This document shows, piece after piece, positions 17,187 to 26,315 of a stretch of 64,000 nt of DNA. The notes under the pieces are model-generated. The model saw nothing but the letters and a program-made list of their open reading frames with translations. It searched no databases and was not told the DNA's origin. The DNA comes from Oscillospiraceae bacterium (GTDB lineage: Bacteria > Bacillota > Clostridia > Oscillospirales > Oscillospiraceae): the NCBI GenBank assembly GCA_017508045.1, contig JAFVZT010000028.1:22666-86665 (forward strand), given 5' to 3'. Numbering within the stretch: position 1 is the stretch's first letter; the number at the start of each line of letters is the position of its first letter. A program made the translations under genes and the position numbers.

Positions 17187-18637
17187 AAAAACAACCCACT
17201 CAGTCCCTCGCCAATTTGACAGCCCGTCGGTTTTTCCGTAATCGGCTGGCTGTTTTTGGCTTGGGCATCCTGCTTTTTATGTTTTTATTCTCCTTTTTAG
17301 GCGGCGCTGTCAGTCCCTATTCCCAGGATCAGGTGTTTTATCGGGACGAACAGCAGGTAAAGGAGCTTGCAGGCGTCACCCGAAACGAAAGCTATCGCTT
17401 TGCTGCAGAAAATTCTTCTGCCTTCACCACGGTGGTGCAAGCGCTGTTTGCCCGATATCTGGGTAAACAGGACAGCTTTACCCACGAAAATAAGACCTAC
17501 GAAATTCGCTTGGAAGGCCAAAATCTTTACGGCCTGTACACCCAAGGCAAGCTGGTGGGTATTGCCTTTCTGGACATCCTCTCCCCCTCCGGAAGCTTCG
17601 GCTTTACCTACGCCGCGCTGAAAGCCTACTGCAACAGCCGGCCCGACTTTTTGTATGACGGAAAAACCTATGCATTAGACCCTCAAGGAAGCATTTATTC
17701 CGAGGATGAAGAGGTTGGTTTTATCAGCCGGCTGATTATTCGGGGCGCACAGGGGCAGACGGAGCTTCCCCAGTGGTTTCGCCCGGCTGTTACCGAGGCA
17801 ATTACCCAAGGGAATACAACCTTTCAAGGACCCGACGGGCAGCAGCTGTCTTTGTTTTACAATGCTGCCGGCAGGCTCTGGTCTGTTCGACAGGTAAGCT
17901 TGACCCGAGTCTGGGATTCCTACGCCTCTCCCTCCCAAAAGCACCTGCTGGGTACGGACAAAAACGGTATGGATATGCTCACCCGGCTGATGTACGGCGG
18001 TCGCGTTTCTCTGGTTATCGGGTTTCTTGTTGTGCTGATTTCCTCATTTTTGGGGGTTATATTTGGAGGAATTGCCGGCTATTTCGGCTCTTATATAGAC
18101 AATTTAATTATGCGTCTGGTAGACATTTTCTACTGTGTCCCATCCACTCCACTGCTGATTATTCTCGGTGCGGTCATGGACGGTATGCGCATTGACCCAA
18201 AGCTTAGAATGGTAGGGCTCATGCTTATACTGGGCTTTTTGGGATGGCCTGGAATTGCCCGGCTTGTCCGAGGTCAGATTTTAAGCCTGCGGGAACAGGA
18301 GTTTATGACAGCGGCGGAGGCATTGGGGCTAAAAACCTCCCGACGGATTTTCAGACACCTGCTTCCCAATGTAATCCCCCAGCTCATCGTCAATTGCACT
18401 ATGAGTCTGGGCAGTACCATTTTGACAGAGGCGACCTTATCCTTTTTAGGCTTGGGTGTCAAATTTCCCTTCGCCTCCTGGGGCAATATTATCAACGACG
18501 CCGCCAACGCCCACGTGCTGACCTCCTATTGGTTTGTTTGGATTCCTGCCGGCGTGTGTCTGGTAATGTCGGTGCTGGGATTTAACTTTTTGGGAGACGG
18601 ACTGCGGGATGCCTTTGACCCGAAAATGAGGAGGTAG
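17183..18637 (+). CDS. Peptide ABC transporter permease, OppC type, with large external insert
   Basis: The 484-residue protein is much longer than usual for OppC (about 300). Residues 1-50 carry the first membrane segment, and the usual OppC signature (SQKHLLGTDKNGMDMLTRLM, YGGRVSLVIG) begins only near residue 252. Between them is an approximately 190-residue soluble domain that should face outward. The EAA loop is present (SLREQEFMTAAEALGLKTSR), as is the C-terminal ILTEATLSFLGLGVKFPFAS. The start overlaps the OppB gene by 4 bases. The inserted domain was not recognised and may help receive the substrate from the binding protein. Confidence 0.9.
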   Translation: MKKQPTQSLANLTARRFFRNRLAVFGLGILLFMFLFSFLGGAVSPYSQDQVFYRDEQQVKELAGVTRNESYRFAAENSSAFTTVVQALFARYLGKQDSFTHENKTYEIRLEGQNLYGLYTQGKLVGIAFLDILSPSGSFGFTYAALKAYCNSRPDFLYDGKTYALDPQGSIYSEDEEVGFISRLIIRGAQGQTELPQWFRPAVTEAITQGNTTFQGPDGQQLSLFYNAAGRLWSVRQVSLTRVWDSYASPSQKHLLGTDKNGMDMLTRLMYGGRVSLVIGFLVVLISSFLGVIFGGIAGYFGSYIDNLIMRLVDIFYCVPSTPLLIILGAVMDGMRIDPKLRMVGLMLILGFLGWPGIARLVRGQILSLREQEFMTAAEALGLKTSRRIFRHLLPNVIPQLIVNCTMSLGSTILTEATLSFLGLGVKFPFASWGNIINDAANAHVLTSYWFVWIPAGVCLVMSVLGFNFLGDGLRDAFDPKMRR

Positions 18638-18640
18638 CCT

Positions 18641-19732
18641 ATGAATAAGCAGCAAATACGCAGCTACACCAAGCTTTTGGAGCGTCAGCGCAGAAAAACC
18701 AATGTTCCGGAGCGCTGCTACCGCACCCAAATGAAGGACACCGGAAACGCCGTGGAATTTGACAACCTGCAGGTGCAGTTTTTTACCGATAACGGGATTG
18801 TTAAGTCCGTAGACGGGGTCAGCTTTTGCGTGCCCACCGGCAAGGTGGTGGGGGTCGTGGGAGAATCCGGCTGTGGAAAATCCGTTACCAGCCTTGCCCT
18901 TATGCAGCTGCTGCAGCGGCCACAAGGACAAATCGTGGGCGGCGAAATCCGGCTGAATTTACAGGACAAGGCCTACGACATTGCCAAAACGCCGGAAGCA
19001 GTTATGCGTCAGCTTCGTGGCAGCGCGGTATCTATGATTTTTCAGGAGCCAATGACCGCCCTTAACCCGGTATTTACCGTGGGCAGGCAGATTGAGGAGG
19101 TTATTTCCTTCCACGACCGGCGCTATGCTACAGCGCAGGAGATAAAAAATCGCACACTGGAGCTTTTGGAGCTGGTGGGCATCCCCAACCCACAGGGAGT
19201 ATATGGAATGTATCCCCATCAACTCTCCGGCGGTATGCGGCAACGGGTGATGATCGCCATTGCCATTGCCTGCAATCCCCGACTGGTAGTTGCCGACGAA
19301 CCCACCACTGCCCTGGATGTAACCATACAGGCGCAAATCTTAGAGCTGCTTGCTTCTCTGCGGGATAAGCTGGGTACGGCCATTTTGCTCATCACCCACG
19401 ATTTGGGTGTGGTGGCCGGCATTGCGGATTTGGTGGTAGTAATGTATGCCGGACGGGTGGTGGAACAGGGTACTGTTCAGGAAATCCTTTCCTGCCCTGC
19501 CCATCCTTACACCATCGGCCTGCTTGCCTCCAAGCCGGTGGTAGGAAAGAAAACGGATTCCCTTTTTTCCATTCCCGGAAGCGTTCCCGACCCTGTAAAT
19601 CTTCCAAAGCATTGTTATTTTCACAGCCGCTGCTCCCACGCCACCCAAGCCTGCACCGGAGAATATCCGGCAGAAATTCAGCTAAGTCCCACTCACAAGG
19701 TCAGCTGCTACAAGGAGAACACCCATGGATGA
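18641..19732 (+). CDS. Peptide ABC transporter ATPase, OppD type
   Basis: A 363-residue ATPase with Walker [19 protein letters not shown], signature [16 protein letters not shown], Walker [15 protein letters not shown] and the H-loop ITHDLGVV. The C-terminal oligopeptide-transporter extension carries the [14 protein letters not shown] cysteine motif that may hold an iron-sulfur cluster. There is an extra basic N-terminal stretch of about 35 residues before the ABC domain. It follows oppC by 3 bp. Confidence 0.93.
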   Translation: MNKQQIRSYTKLLERQRRKTNVPERCYRTQMKDTGNAVEFDNLQVQFFTDNGIVKSVDGVSFCVPTGKVVGVVGESGCGKSVTSLALMQLLQRPQGQIVGGEIRLNLQDKAYDIAKTPEAVMRQLRGSAVSMIFQEPMTALNPVFTVGRQIEEVISFHDRRYATAQEIKNRTLELLELVGIPNPQGVYGMYPHQLSGGMRQRVMIAIAIACNPRLVVADEPTTALDVTIQAQILELLASLRDKLGTAILLITHDLGVVAGIADLVVVMYAGRVVEQGTVQEILSCPAHPYTIGLLASKPVVGKKTDSLFSIPGSVPDPVNLPKHCYFHSRCSHATQACTGEYPAEIQLSPTHKVSCYKENTHG

Positions 19733-20696
19733 TATTCTGTCGGTAAAAAATCTAAAAAAATATTTCCCCTCCCCCAACGGTCTTGTTAAGGCGGTGGATG
19801 ATGTAAGCTTTTCCGTGAAACGGGGAACGACCATGGGACTGGTGGGGGAATCCGGCTGCGGAAAATCCACCACCGGGCGGTGTGTTCTGCGGCTTTCCGG
19901 CGGTCTCACCGGCGGGCAGGTGTTATTCCAAAACCAAGATTTATACAAGCTCAGCAAAAAAGCCCTTCGGGCGCTGCGCCCGAAGCTGCAAATCATTTTT
20001 CAAGACCCCTTTTCCAGCTTATCCCCCCGACTGACAGTGGGGGAGCTTATGAAAGAGGCTGTACGGGAGCATCGCATTGTGCCAGCCGGGGAGCTGGAAC
20101 ATCACATCGATAAAATTATGGAAAACTGCGGACTGAAAACCTCCTATAAAAGCCGCTATCCCCACGAATTTTCCGGCGGACAGCGGCAGCGAATCTGTAT
20201 TGCCCGGGCATTGGCATTAAACCCGGATTTTGTGTTGTGTGATGAGCCGGTTTCGGCGTTGGATGTGTCCATTCAGGCGCAGATTGTCAACCTTTTGCAA
20301 AAGCTGCAGCAGGAGTACGGACTTACCTACCTGTTTATCTCCCACGATTTATCGGTAGTAGAACACATTTGTGACACCGTGGCAGTGATGTATTTGGGAA
20401 AAATTGTGGAATACGCCCCTACCAAGGCTCTGTTTGACAAGCCCCTGCACCCCTATACCCAAGCCCTGTTTTCTGCCATTCCCGTACCCGACCCCAATCA
20501 TAAGCTGCAGCGGATTTTGCTTCAGGGGAACATCCCCTCTCCCATCGATCCGCCCTCCGGATGCCGGTTTCACCCCCGATGCCCCCACGCTATGGACATC
20601 TGCAGTCGGGTTGTGCCGGTGCTGGCAAAGGTGGACGCAGACCACACCTGCGCCTGCCACCTGTACCATCAGGTACGGGAAGCCTCCAAAGAGTAA
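19725..20696 (+). CDS. Peptide ABC transporter ATPase, OppF type
   Basis: This 323-residue partner ATPase has Walker [20 protein letters not shown], signature FSGGQRQRICIARALALNPD, Walker B FVLCDEPVSALDVS and the C-terminal CRFHPRCPHAMDIC motif. Its start overlaps the OppD gene by 8 bases. Together with the four preceding genes it completes one importer. Confidence 0.93.
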   Translation: MDDILSVKNLKKYFPSPNGLVKAVDDVSFSVKRGTTMGLVGESGCGKSTTGRCVLRLSGGLTGGQVLFQNQDLYKLSKKALRALRPKLQIIFQDPFSSLSPRLTVGELMKEAVREHRIVPAGELEHHIDKIMENCGLKTSYKSRYPHEFSGGQRQRICIARALALNPDFVLCDEPVSALDVSIQAQIVNLLQKLQQEYGLTYLFISHDLSVVEHICDTVAVMYLGKIVEYAPTKALFDKPLHPYTQALFSAIPVPDPNHKLQRILLQGNIPSPIDPPSGCRFHPRCPHAMDICSRVVPVLAKVDADHTCACHLYHQVREASKE

Positions 20697-20712
20697 TCCT
20701 CTCTAAACACAT

Positions 20713-20759
20713 CGTGCCGGAGCTTTCGCTCCGGCACGAGTTCACAATTATTCTTTTTT
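20713..20759 (+). terminator. Opp operon terminator (also usable on the minus strand)
   Basis: An 11-bp perfect stem (20713-20723 with 20728-20738, loop tttc) is followed by an AT-rich stretch ending in TTCTTTTTT. A very similar hairpin with the same flanking tail occurs at 51507-51541. Confidence 0.8.
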
Positions 20760-20896
20760 AAGCCTGCCCAAACGATTGACATCGCTTCTAGCTATGGCGT
20801 TTTTGCTTTCGCAAACGGCCTCTTGTGCATCTATAATCTGCTGATCCCTATCGTCACCGGCAAATCGACCCACACGAATCACGCCAATAATTATAA
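20748..20896 (-). pseudogene. Remnant of a gene 3' end
   Basis: Between the opp terminator and the next gene, the minus strand keeps a protein-like frame of about 49 codons without a start or ribosome binding site: GVIRVGRFAGDDRDQQIIDA, then QEAVCESKNAIARSDVNRLG. The composition and the pattern of a strand followed by helix look like a real C-terminal piece, perhaps of an esterase-like enzyme, but I cannot name the family. It runs in a different frame from the gene at 20909, so it is not simply that gene's continuation. It was probably left by a deletion. Confidence 0.4.
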
Positions 20897-20908
20897 TATC
20901 AATATTTT

Positions 20909-22807
20909 TTATCGTTTTTCCAATTCATCAATAGCCAGCATCATCCACATCAGACGGCACATTGCGCTTACATTGGGACTCCAGGGTACGTAGTAGGGCT
21001 GACCAATCACGATGCGCTCCATCATACAGTACTCTTCTGTCACAGTATACTTACGCTGGGTACGCAAGATCTCACGGGCCTTTTCGTAATCGCCAATCTG
21101 CATCCACAGCTGGAACCAGGAAATTTCCGCAGCGGAAATATACCAGACACCGCCCTCCTTAAGCACAGGGGTACGTCCGTAGAAAACACCGTTGGAACGG
21201 TTGGAGTTAATCAGCCAGCGGAAGATCTTATCGCTGTACGCCACATCCAGTGCACCGATCAAAATAAACTTAGGATAGTGGTACATAGGATAATCGTCCC
21301 GGACCAGTTCTTTATCATTTCCGTCGGGGCGCAGAGGAATGTACAATTCATCCGAATCCTTTTGTTCATCCAGATAAGGCTGCAGGTGGAACTTGATCGC
21401 TTCCACATACTGCTCCATCTCCTGCTGTATTTCGTCAGCCCGGGAATCTCCAAACATTCTTGCCGCTTCCAAATACGGCTTCATATTCATAATGTTGTAG
21501 CAGTCTGTAATCTGCCAGTTTTGGTAGACCTGCTCATAGTCACAGGCACGCAGCGGCGGGAACAGGCCTCTTGCAAGGTCATCACTGTCGGCTGTCTCAG
21601 CTCGGGTATTTTTAATCCACCGGAAGCCTGCATAGGCCTTATCCTTATATTTGTGGTAGAAGCGCTCTCCGGCTTCTGCGCTGTATTTACAATAGTTACC
21701 GAAGGAAGACAAAATGGTGGAAGTGATCATCGCCCAGTAGATGCCGATATTGACAATCTCGCCGCTGTCTTTCTGCATAACATTGAAATATGTATCAAAC
21801 AGAGGTTCCAGATAGTCTGCAAAATCACCTATTCTGGGCAGAACATCAAACGCCCACATAGTATCTCCCGGGAAGCCGATGCAGCGCAGACCGCCCTGCC
21901 GGATAAACAGATAGTCCTTGCCCTCATTATAGGTAATATGCTGCAAAATCTGTGCAACCATATGCCGAACCATTTTCAGTGTCTCCGGGTCATCTTGCCA
22001 GCTTTTGGGCAGCTTGTTCAGACGGGTGAGCTCCTTACGCCAGAACTTCTCGGTAATCTCTTTCTCTGCATTGTAATTTCCGGAAGTGGCTTCGCCCTTG
22101 TTGATAACAAAAATAAGCTGCGTGGTTTCTCCGGCAGCCAGAGTCAGCTCCCAGTCAAGAACGCCGTCCTGCGTGTTCAAAACAGGCCGCTTTTCGCCGG
22201 AAACTGTCATAATATGGGTTCCGTCTGTAAAGTGATCGCCCTCTATGCGCCAGGTGTTCGGTGCCTGTTCCTTCCAGCGCTGCAAATGCCGGTGCGGCGC
22301 ATAGGAATGGTACTGGTCCGGAGAAATGATCAGCAAAGGCTCTTTTGCGGTACGCAGCATAAAGCCAAGCTTTTGTGTTGCAGTTTCAGCACCGGTATTT
22401 GTCACATTCACTTTCAAGAAGCAAGTGGATTTGCGCTGGGTATCGCAAAAGGCTTCCATTTCAATGGCAAAGGTATCCAAACGATGCTTCAGCCCGTGAA
22501 CCGGAACACCGTCCTCCGTAGTAACATTTTCCGCATCGTGGAAATCGAACTGCTCCCGATCATCGCCATGAAGCAGCCACATTCCAAAGGTAACCTCATC
22601 GTTCCAGTACTCGTGACCGTTCTTCTTATCTTCCACATCACTGCCGTCATAGACTCTGCCGTAAAGAAGTTTTCCGTCAATCCACAGGGAAATCAACCGT
22701 TCAGATTTGGGCGGCTGCAAATTTCTGTGGGTAGTTCTGGGCTTTTCCCATAAGCTGGGGTCCAGATCCTTTTCGTCCAGAGGGCGTAATTTAGAATACT
22801 CGTACAT
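20909..22807 (-). CDS. Uncharacterised protein with glycosidase-like helical C-terminal domain
   Basis: The 632-residue cytoplasmic protein (no signal peptide) has a beta-rich N-terminal half (SERLISLWIDGKLLYGRVYD, YWNDEVTFGMWLLHGDD). The helical C-terminal half looks like an (alpha/alpha)6 toroid of glycosidase type (GFPGDTMWAFDVLPRIGDFA, YYVPWSPNVSAMCRLMWMML). This layout is known for inverting glycosidases and phosphorylases, but the family is not recognised and no catalytic pair can be fixed. The second ATG (22807) is preferred, eight bases after an aaaggag site; the first (22813) is too close to it. It is on the same strand as the TIM-barrel protein and AraC regulator upstream. Confidence 0.7.
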   Translation of the reverse strand: MYEYSKLRPLDEKDLDPSLWEKPRTTHRNLQPPKSERLISLWIDGKLLYGRVYDGSDVEDKKNGHEYWNDEVTFGMWLLHGDDREQFDFHDAENVTTEDGVPVHGLKHRLDTFAIEMEAFCDTQRKSTCFLKVNVTNTGAETATQKLGFMLRTAKEPLLIISPDQYHSYAPHRHLQRWKEQAPNTWRIEGDHFTDGTHIMTVSGEKRPVLNTQDGVLDWELTLAAGETTQLIFVINKGEATSGNYNAEKEITEKFWRKELTRLNKLPKSWQDDPETLKMVRHMVAQILQHITYNEGKDYLFIRQGGLRCIGFPGDTMWAFDVLPRIGDFADYLEPLFDTYFNVMQKDSGEIVNIGIYWAMITSTILSSFGNYCKYSAEAGERFYHKYKDKAYAGFRWIKNTRAETADSDDLARGLFPPLRACDYEQVYQNWQITDCYNIMNMKPYLEAARMFGDSRADEIQQEMEQYVEAIKFHLQPYLDEQKDSDELYIPLRPDGNDKELVRDDYPMYHYPKFILIGALDVAYSDKIFRWLINSNRSNGVFYGRTPVLKEGGVWYISAAEISWFQLWMQIGDYEKAREILRTQRKYTVTEEYCMMERIVIGQPYYVPWSPNVSAMCRLMWMMLAIDELEKR

Positions 22808-23116
22808 AGTCATAACTCCTTTTGCGTTAGTATTGATTATTTAAATTGATTATTCAATATATCAAAGCGCCCCAGCTTGCTGATCGCGAAGCGCAACTGA
22901 TCCGTTTCCTGCTACCAACACAATCGCGCTGTGGGTAATGAATCTGATTCTGCCCCCGGCAATACGGGTTATGCAGTCGATACATGCCCTCATTGGCGGT
23001 TTTTGCGATATGCTCGGGAAGACTGGACTACGAAATTACGATTGCATTGCAAAATGTTCATATCACATTAAACTCCTTGCCTGAATTATATCACAGGAAA
23101 AAATAAAGTCAACCAA
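22808..23116. other. Gene-less spacer with possible coding debris
   Basis: About 300 bp between two minus-strand genes. On the minus strand there is a possible -10 (GATATAATTC) and an AAGGAG-like site before a short frame that stops after about 26 codons. Another frame, open for about 40 codons further on, has no start signal. This may be decayed sequence. The stretch nearest 22808 should hold the promoter of the downstream gene. Confidence 0.35.
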
Positions 23117-23144
23117 AAAAGGCTTACCATCCGGCAAGCCTTTT
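23117..23144 (-). terminator. Terminator after the TIM-barrel hydrolase gene
   Basis: A 12-bp stem with one mismatch (23117-23128 with 23133-23144, loop atcc) is followed on the minus strand by a T run. It separates the two hydrolase-like genes into distinct transcripts. Confidence 0.8.
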
Positions 23145-23174
23145 CAGTATAGGTTGATAAACGAGGTAACGTGA

Positions 23175-25238
23175 TCAATAGGTAATATATACCACATCAA
23201 AGAGATCAAGTTTGTCAATTGTCAGGTGCAGGAATTGCTCCTTAATTTTCCAGGATACATTTCTGCCCAGTGTGGTGTATATTTCCTTCGGCTGCACATC
23301 CAGCTTCAGGGAGAACTCCAAATTGTACAGAGGAACGATTTTCTTTACATTTTGGCTGTTCAAAAGGGATACGGTGTAGCAGCGCTTCTGGGGATTGTGG
23401 CGCAATACGTGGGACAGATATTCTGTTTCCTCACATTGCAGTGTCAGTCCGCCATTTTCTTCCAGCAGATTGCAAATCCATTTATTGAAGACCTCAATGT
23501 TGCAGTCCATCTTGTTTTGCTCAATAGGCGCGCAGCTATACAAGCAGGCACCTTTACCGTAGCGGTGATATACCACTGCAGGTATGTCGGTTACTCTGCC
23601 GGGGGGATTGCTGATGGCAGAGGAATACCGCCGGAAATCCCGGGCATCGGTTAGGGGATAAGTAAGTGTTGCCAACACCTGTGCGGTATCGGAAATTTGT
23701 GTGGCAGTGGGAACGGCAAAGGGGAGCATTTGCGGATATTCGGCGGTAAAGCCGGGGAACCAAGGTTCGCCGGACTGTGTCGGTGCTAAATAGATCGGTT
23801 GTGTATCCACAAAGGCATCGTATTCTACGCCCATTACCTTTGATAGCATAAAACGGTCTTTGTTTGTGCCGTCTGTGGACAAGGCACTGGATGCGCCGCT
23901 GATATAAAGCCGTCCGCCCTGGGCAACATACTCTGCCAGCTTTTCACATTCGGATTGGGACATACGGTACAGATCCGGTACCACCACAACCTTGTAATCC
24001 GAAAGCCTGTGGATGTTTTTCTCCGTCAGGATGTCATAATCAATGTGAGCCCGGGAGAAGTTCAGATTGATTTGCTCCAGATTTAAAGCAATGTCCCGGT
24101 AATCCCCTATGCGGTGACTGGGTTGCCCCTCCGCGGTCCGCTGGGTGTAGGAGTCAAAATTGATATACACAGCAACATCCCGCAGAATTTTCGCATCATG
24201 GTCCACTGCTTTATAAAATGGCATCAATTCGCGCTTGATGTCGCCCATGGTGTGATATAACGCCTCTTGCAGCTTGCCGTTGGGATCGATGGCATCAATG
24301 AACAGGAAGCTGCCGCCGCAAAGCAGCGCAGTACAAGCCTGGTGCAACAGCTCATTCTTGCTTTTTAGACCCGTGTGATAGGACAGGTGGGGTGCCCGGG
24401 AGACCATATACTCAAAGGGCATATTCTCGCTCAGGTTGGGCAGTATCCGACAGATTACCTCTGTTTTATGCCGGGATGCATAAAAATCACCGGAAACGTA
24501 ATCCATAGTACGGTAGTAGTCATCATGCAGACCGTAATCCATTGCACGGTTCCAGCCGGCACATTGGAAGGACACACTAATGCCGGGGCGTGCCTTTTTT
24601 GCGGTATCGGAAACCTCCTGTGCGTATTGGCTAACGCTGTCGAATTTGAAGCGGACGTAATTTATAAAATTGGGATCTGTCCAGTTGATGGTGTCCGGAA
24701 GTTCCTGACCGGTCTGTGCCTTATACTTTTCCCGGCACCATTTACAGGTGCAATCCGGTGCGAAAAAGCCAATCATATCCACCCAGAAACCGTCAATGTC
24801 ATAGGTAGATACCATTTCGTGGACCATAGCCAGGAAATGATCCCGGAAAGGACTGTTGGGGCAGCAAGTACCAAAACGGGTATGCTCACCACGAATAAAA
24901 CCGTTGCTGGAAACAATCTGCCAATCCGGATGCCGCTTGGCGGCTTCCGTGTTCCAACTGTTGAGATAACCGACGACGCCGATACCACGCTTGCGCAACG
25001 CTTTCACAGTTTCACCGAAAATATCTCGTTTCTCTGTGATGGTATGTCGATAACCTACCTTGCTGGGATATAGGCAAAGACCCAAACAGTTGGACGCATA
25101 AACATAGGCCGTTTCTACTCCGGCAATCTCCATACATTTTGCATACTGCTCCGGATCAAATTCTTCCAGATAGCCTTCTCCGTTGGGAATGTGCATATCC
25201 ACAAGATTGCGGAACATACTGCGTTTATACCACTGCAT
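23175..25238 (-). CDS. Putative glycoside hydrolase (TIM barrel plus beta-galactosidase trimerisation-like domain)
   Basis: The 687-residue protein has an N-terminal alpha/beta-barrel region with the strand motif DIDGFWVDMIGFFAPDCTCK, where the Asp/Asp pair resembles a catalytic strand. A CxCxxC group (CTCKWC) and PNSPFRDHFLAMVHEMVSTY are also seen, as in the hypothetical glycosyl hydrolase 6 and fucosidase-like groups. The middle region (YKVVVVPDLYRMSQSECEKL, AEYVAQGGRLYISG) resembles the amidotransferase-like trimerisation domain of GH42 beta-galactosidases, and a beta-sandwich ends the chain. No signal peptide is present, so it acts on imported substrate. The second ATG, eight bases after an aggagg site, is taken as start. 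The AraC gene directly upstream suggests it is the regulated enzyme. Confidence 0.75.
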   Translation of the reverse strand: MQWYKRSMFRNLVDMHIPNGEGYLEEFDPEQYAKCMEIAGVETAYVYASNCLGLCLYPSKVGYRHTITEKRDIFGETVKALRKRGIGVVGYLNSWNTEAAKRHPDWQIVSSNGFIRGEHTRFGTCCPNSPFRDHFLAMVHEMVSTYDIDGFWVDMIGFFAPDCTCKWCREKYKAQTGQELPDTINWTDPNFINYVRFKFDSVSQYAQEVSDTAKKARPGISVSFQCAGWNRAMDYGLHDDYYRTMDYVSGDFYASRHKTEVICRILPNLSENMPFEYMVSRAPHLSYHTGLKSKNELLHQACTALLCGGSFLFIDAIDPNGKLQEALYHTMGDIKRELMPFYKAVDHDAKILRDVAVYINFDSYTQRTAEGQPSHRIGDYRDIALNLEQINLNFSRAHIDYDILTEKNIHRLSDYKVVVVPDLYRMSQSECEKLAEYVAQGGRLYISGASSALSTDGTNKDRFMLSKVMGVEYDAFVDTQPIYLAPTQSGEPWFPGFTAEYPQMLPFAVPTATQISDTAQVLATLTYPLTDARDFRRYSSAISNPPGRVTDIPAVVYHRYGKGACLYSCAPIEQNKMDCNIEVFNKWICNLLEENGGLTLQCEETEYLSHVLRHNPQKRCYTVSLLNSQNVKKIVPLYNLEFSLKLDVQPKEIYTTLGRNVSWKIKEQFLHLTIDKLDLFDVVYITY

Positions 25239-25256
25239 AATCATTTCCTCCTTGCG

Positions 25257-26117
25257 TTATTGCAAAATAGATTTCTTGTATGCGGTAGGGGTCATATGTG
25301 CATATTTTTTGAAAACCTTTGTAAAGTAGGTTGGGCTTTCAAAGTTCAACTGCACGGCAACAATTGCCACAGGCATATTTTTGCGAAGCAGCTTTTTGGC
25401 TTCCTGGATTTTCAGCATCGTGTAATACTTCATGATGGGCATGCCTGTGTTTTTCTTGAAGATGCCGTTAAGGAAGGTTTTGCTGTAGAAGGTTTGCTGA
25501 CTGACCTGTTCCAGCGTGATCTCGTCATAAATATGCGACTTGAGCAGTTTAATAATATCGTTGCTGAGGCTGTGCTCCAACTCGATACTGTTCATAACAA
25601 ACACAATATCGCGGTCTTCACTGATACGGGCGCGAATCAGATGAATCAACAGCTTCTCAAGACCGTTTTCCACCATTTGCTGGGCTCCGATCATAGGCTT
25701 TGGCAGCAGCTTAAGCTTTTTTTCAAAGGGGAAGACGAAGGCGTTTTTCGCCTCCCTAATGATTTCGGAAATGATGCGCTTTGTGTCCTTGTCCAGAGGG
25801 ATCTTCTGATCCAGAATGGACAGATATTCCGAACGGCTGCGAAAGCAAATGATAAAAATAGTGGCGCTTTGGTCACAGGCGGCACTGTAGGCATGCTGAC
25901 GCAGTGGGGGGATCAGAAGAAAGTCGCCCTGCTGCAGGGTGGTTGTGCCGCAGTCTGCTTTGCACACAATGATGCCGGAGTCGATGTATGCGAGCTCGTA
26001 AAATTCGTGAATTTCCTCCGGATAGGAAAAATCCGGGGAGATGTCTAAGGTTTCTACGGTGATCAGGTTTTGCACCGTCACCTCTTTTTTGATTTGGTAG
26101 CTGAAATACTTTTTCAT
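25257..26117 (-). CDS. AraC family transcriptional regulator
   Basis: The 286-residue protein has an N-terminal cupin-like ligand domain (IHEFYELAYIDSGIIVCKAD, LQQGDFLLIPPLRQHAYSAA) and a C-terminal double helix-turn-helix of AraC/XylS type (ITLEQVSQQTFYSKTFLNGI, FESPTYFTKVFKKYAHMTPT). The ATG at 26117 follows an aaggtgg site. It lies 18 bp upstream of the hydrolase gene on the same strand and is divergent from the M81 gene, so it probably controls both directions through the inverted repeat at 26150-26194. Confidence 0.92.
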   Translation of the reverse strand: MKKYFSYQIKKEVTVQNLITVETLDISPDFSYPEEIHEFYELAYIDSGIIVCKADCGTTTLQQGDFLLIPPLRQHAYSAACDQSATIFIICFRSRSEYLSILDQKIPLDKDTKRIISEIIREAKNAFVFPFEKKLKLLPKPMIGAQQMVENGLEKLLIHLIRARISEDRDIVFVMNSIELEHSLSNDIIKLLKSHIYDEITLEQVSQQTFYSKTFLNGIFKKNTGMPIMKYYTMLKIQEAKKLLRKNMPVAIVAVQLNFESPTYFTKVFKKYAHMTPTAYKKSILQ

Positions 26118-26149
26118 AAGACACCACCTTTTAAATATCATAGCACAAA

Positions 26150-26194
26150 AAAACCAAAAAACAAAGATATGGAAAAAAATGTTTTTGTGGTTTT
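26150..26194. promoter_or_regulatory. Inverted-repeat operator candidate between araC-type gene and M81 gene
   Basis: The divergent intergenic region has a large imperfect palindrome: AAAACCAAAAAACA (26150-26163) and TGTTTTTGTGGTTTT (26180-26194), spaced by 16 bp. It lies 33 bp from the AraC start and about 120 bp before the M81 start, the place expected for an AraC-type operator. Confidence 0.5.
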
Positions 26195-26315
26195 ATTATT
26201 TTATTTTTTACCATTTTCCCGTTGTTTTCTACCTTGTTGCCAGAAGCGATTGTGCTATCATAAATTTGTATAGCCTGACCAAGCTTGGGCAGGTTCAGAT
26301 TAGGGAGGTGTATTT

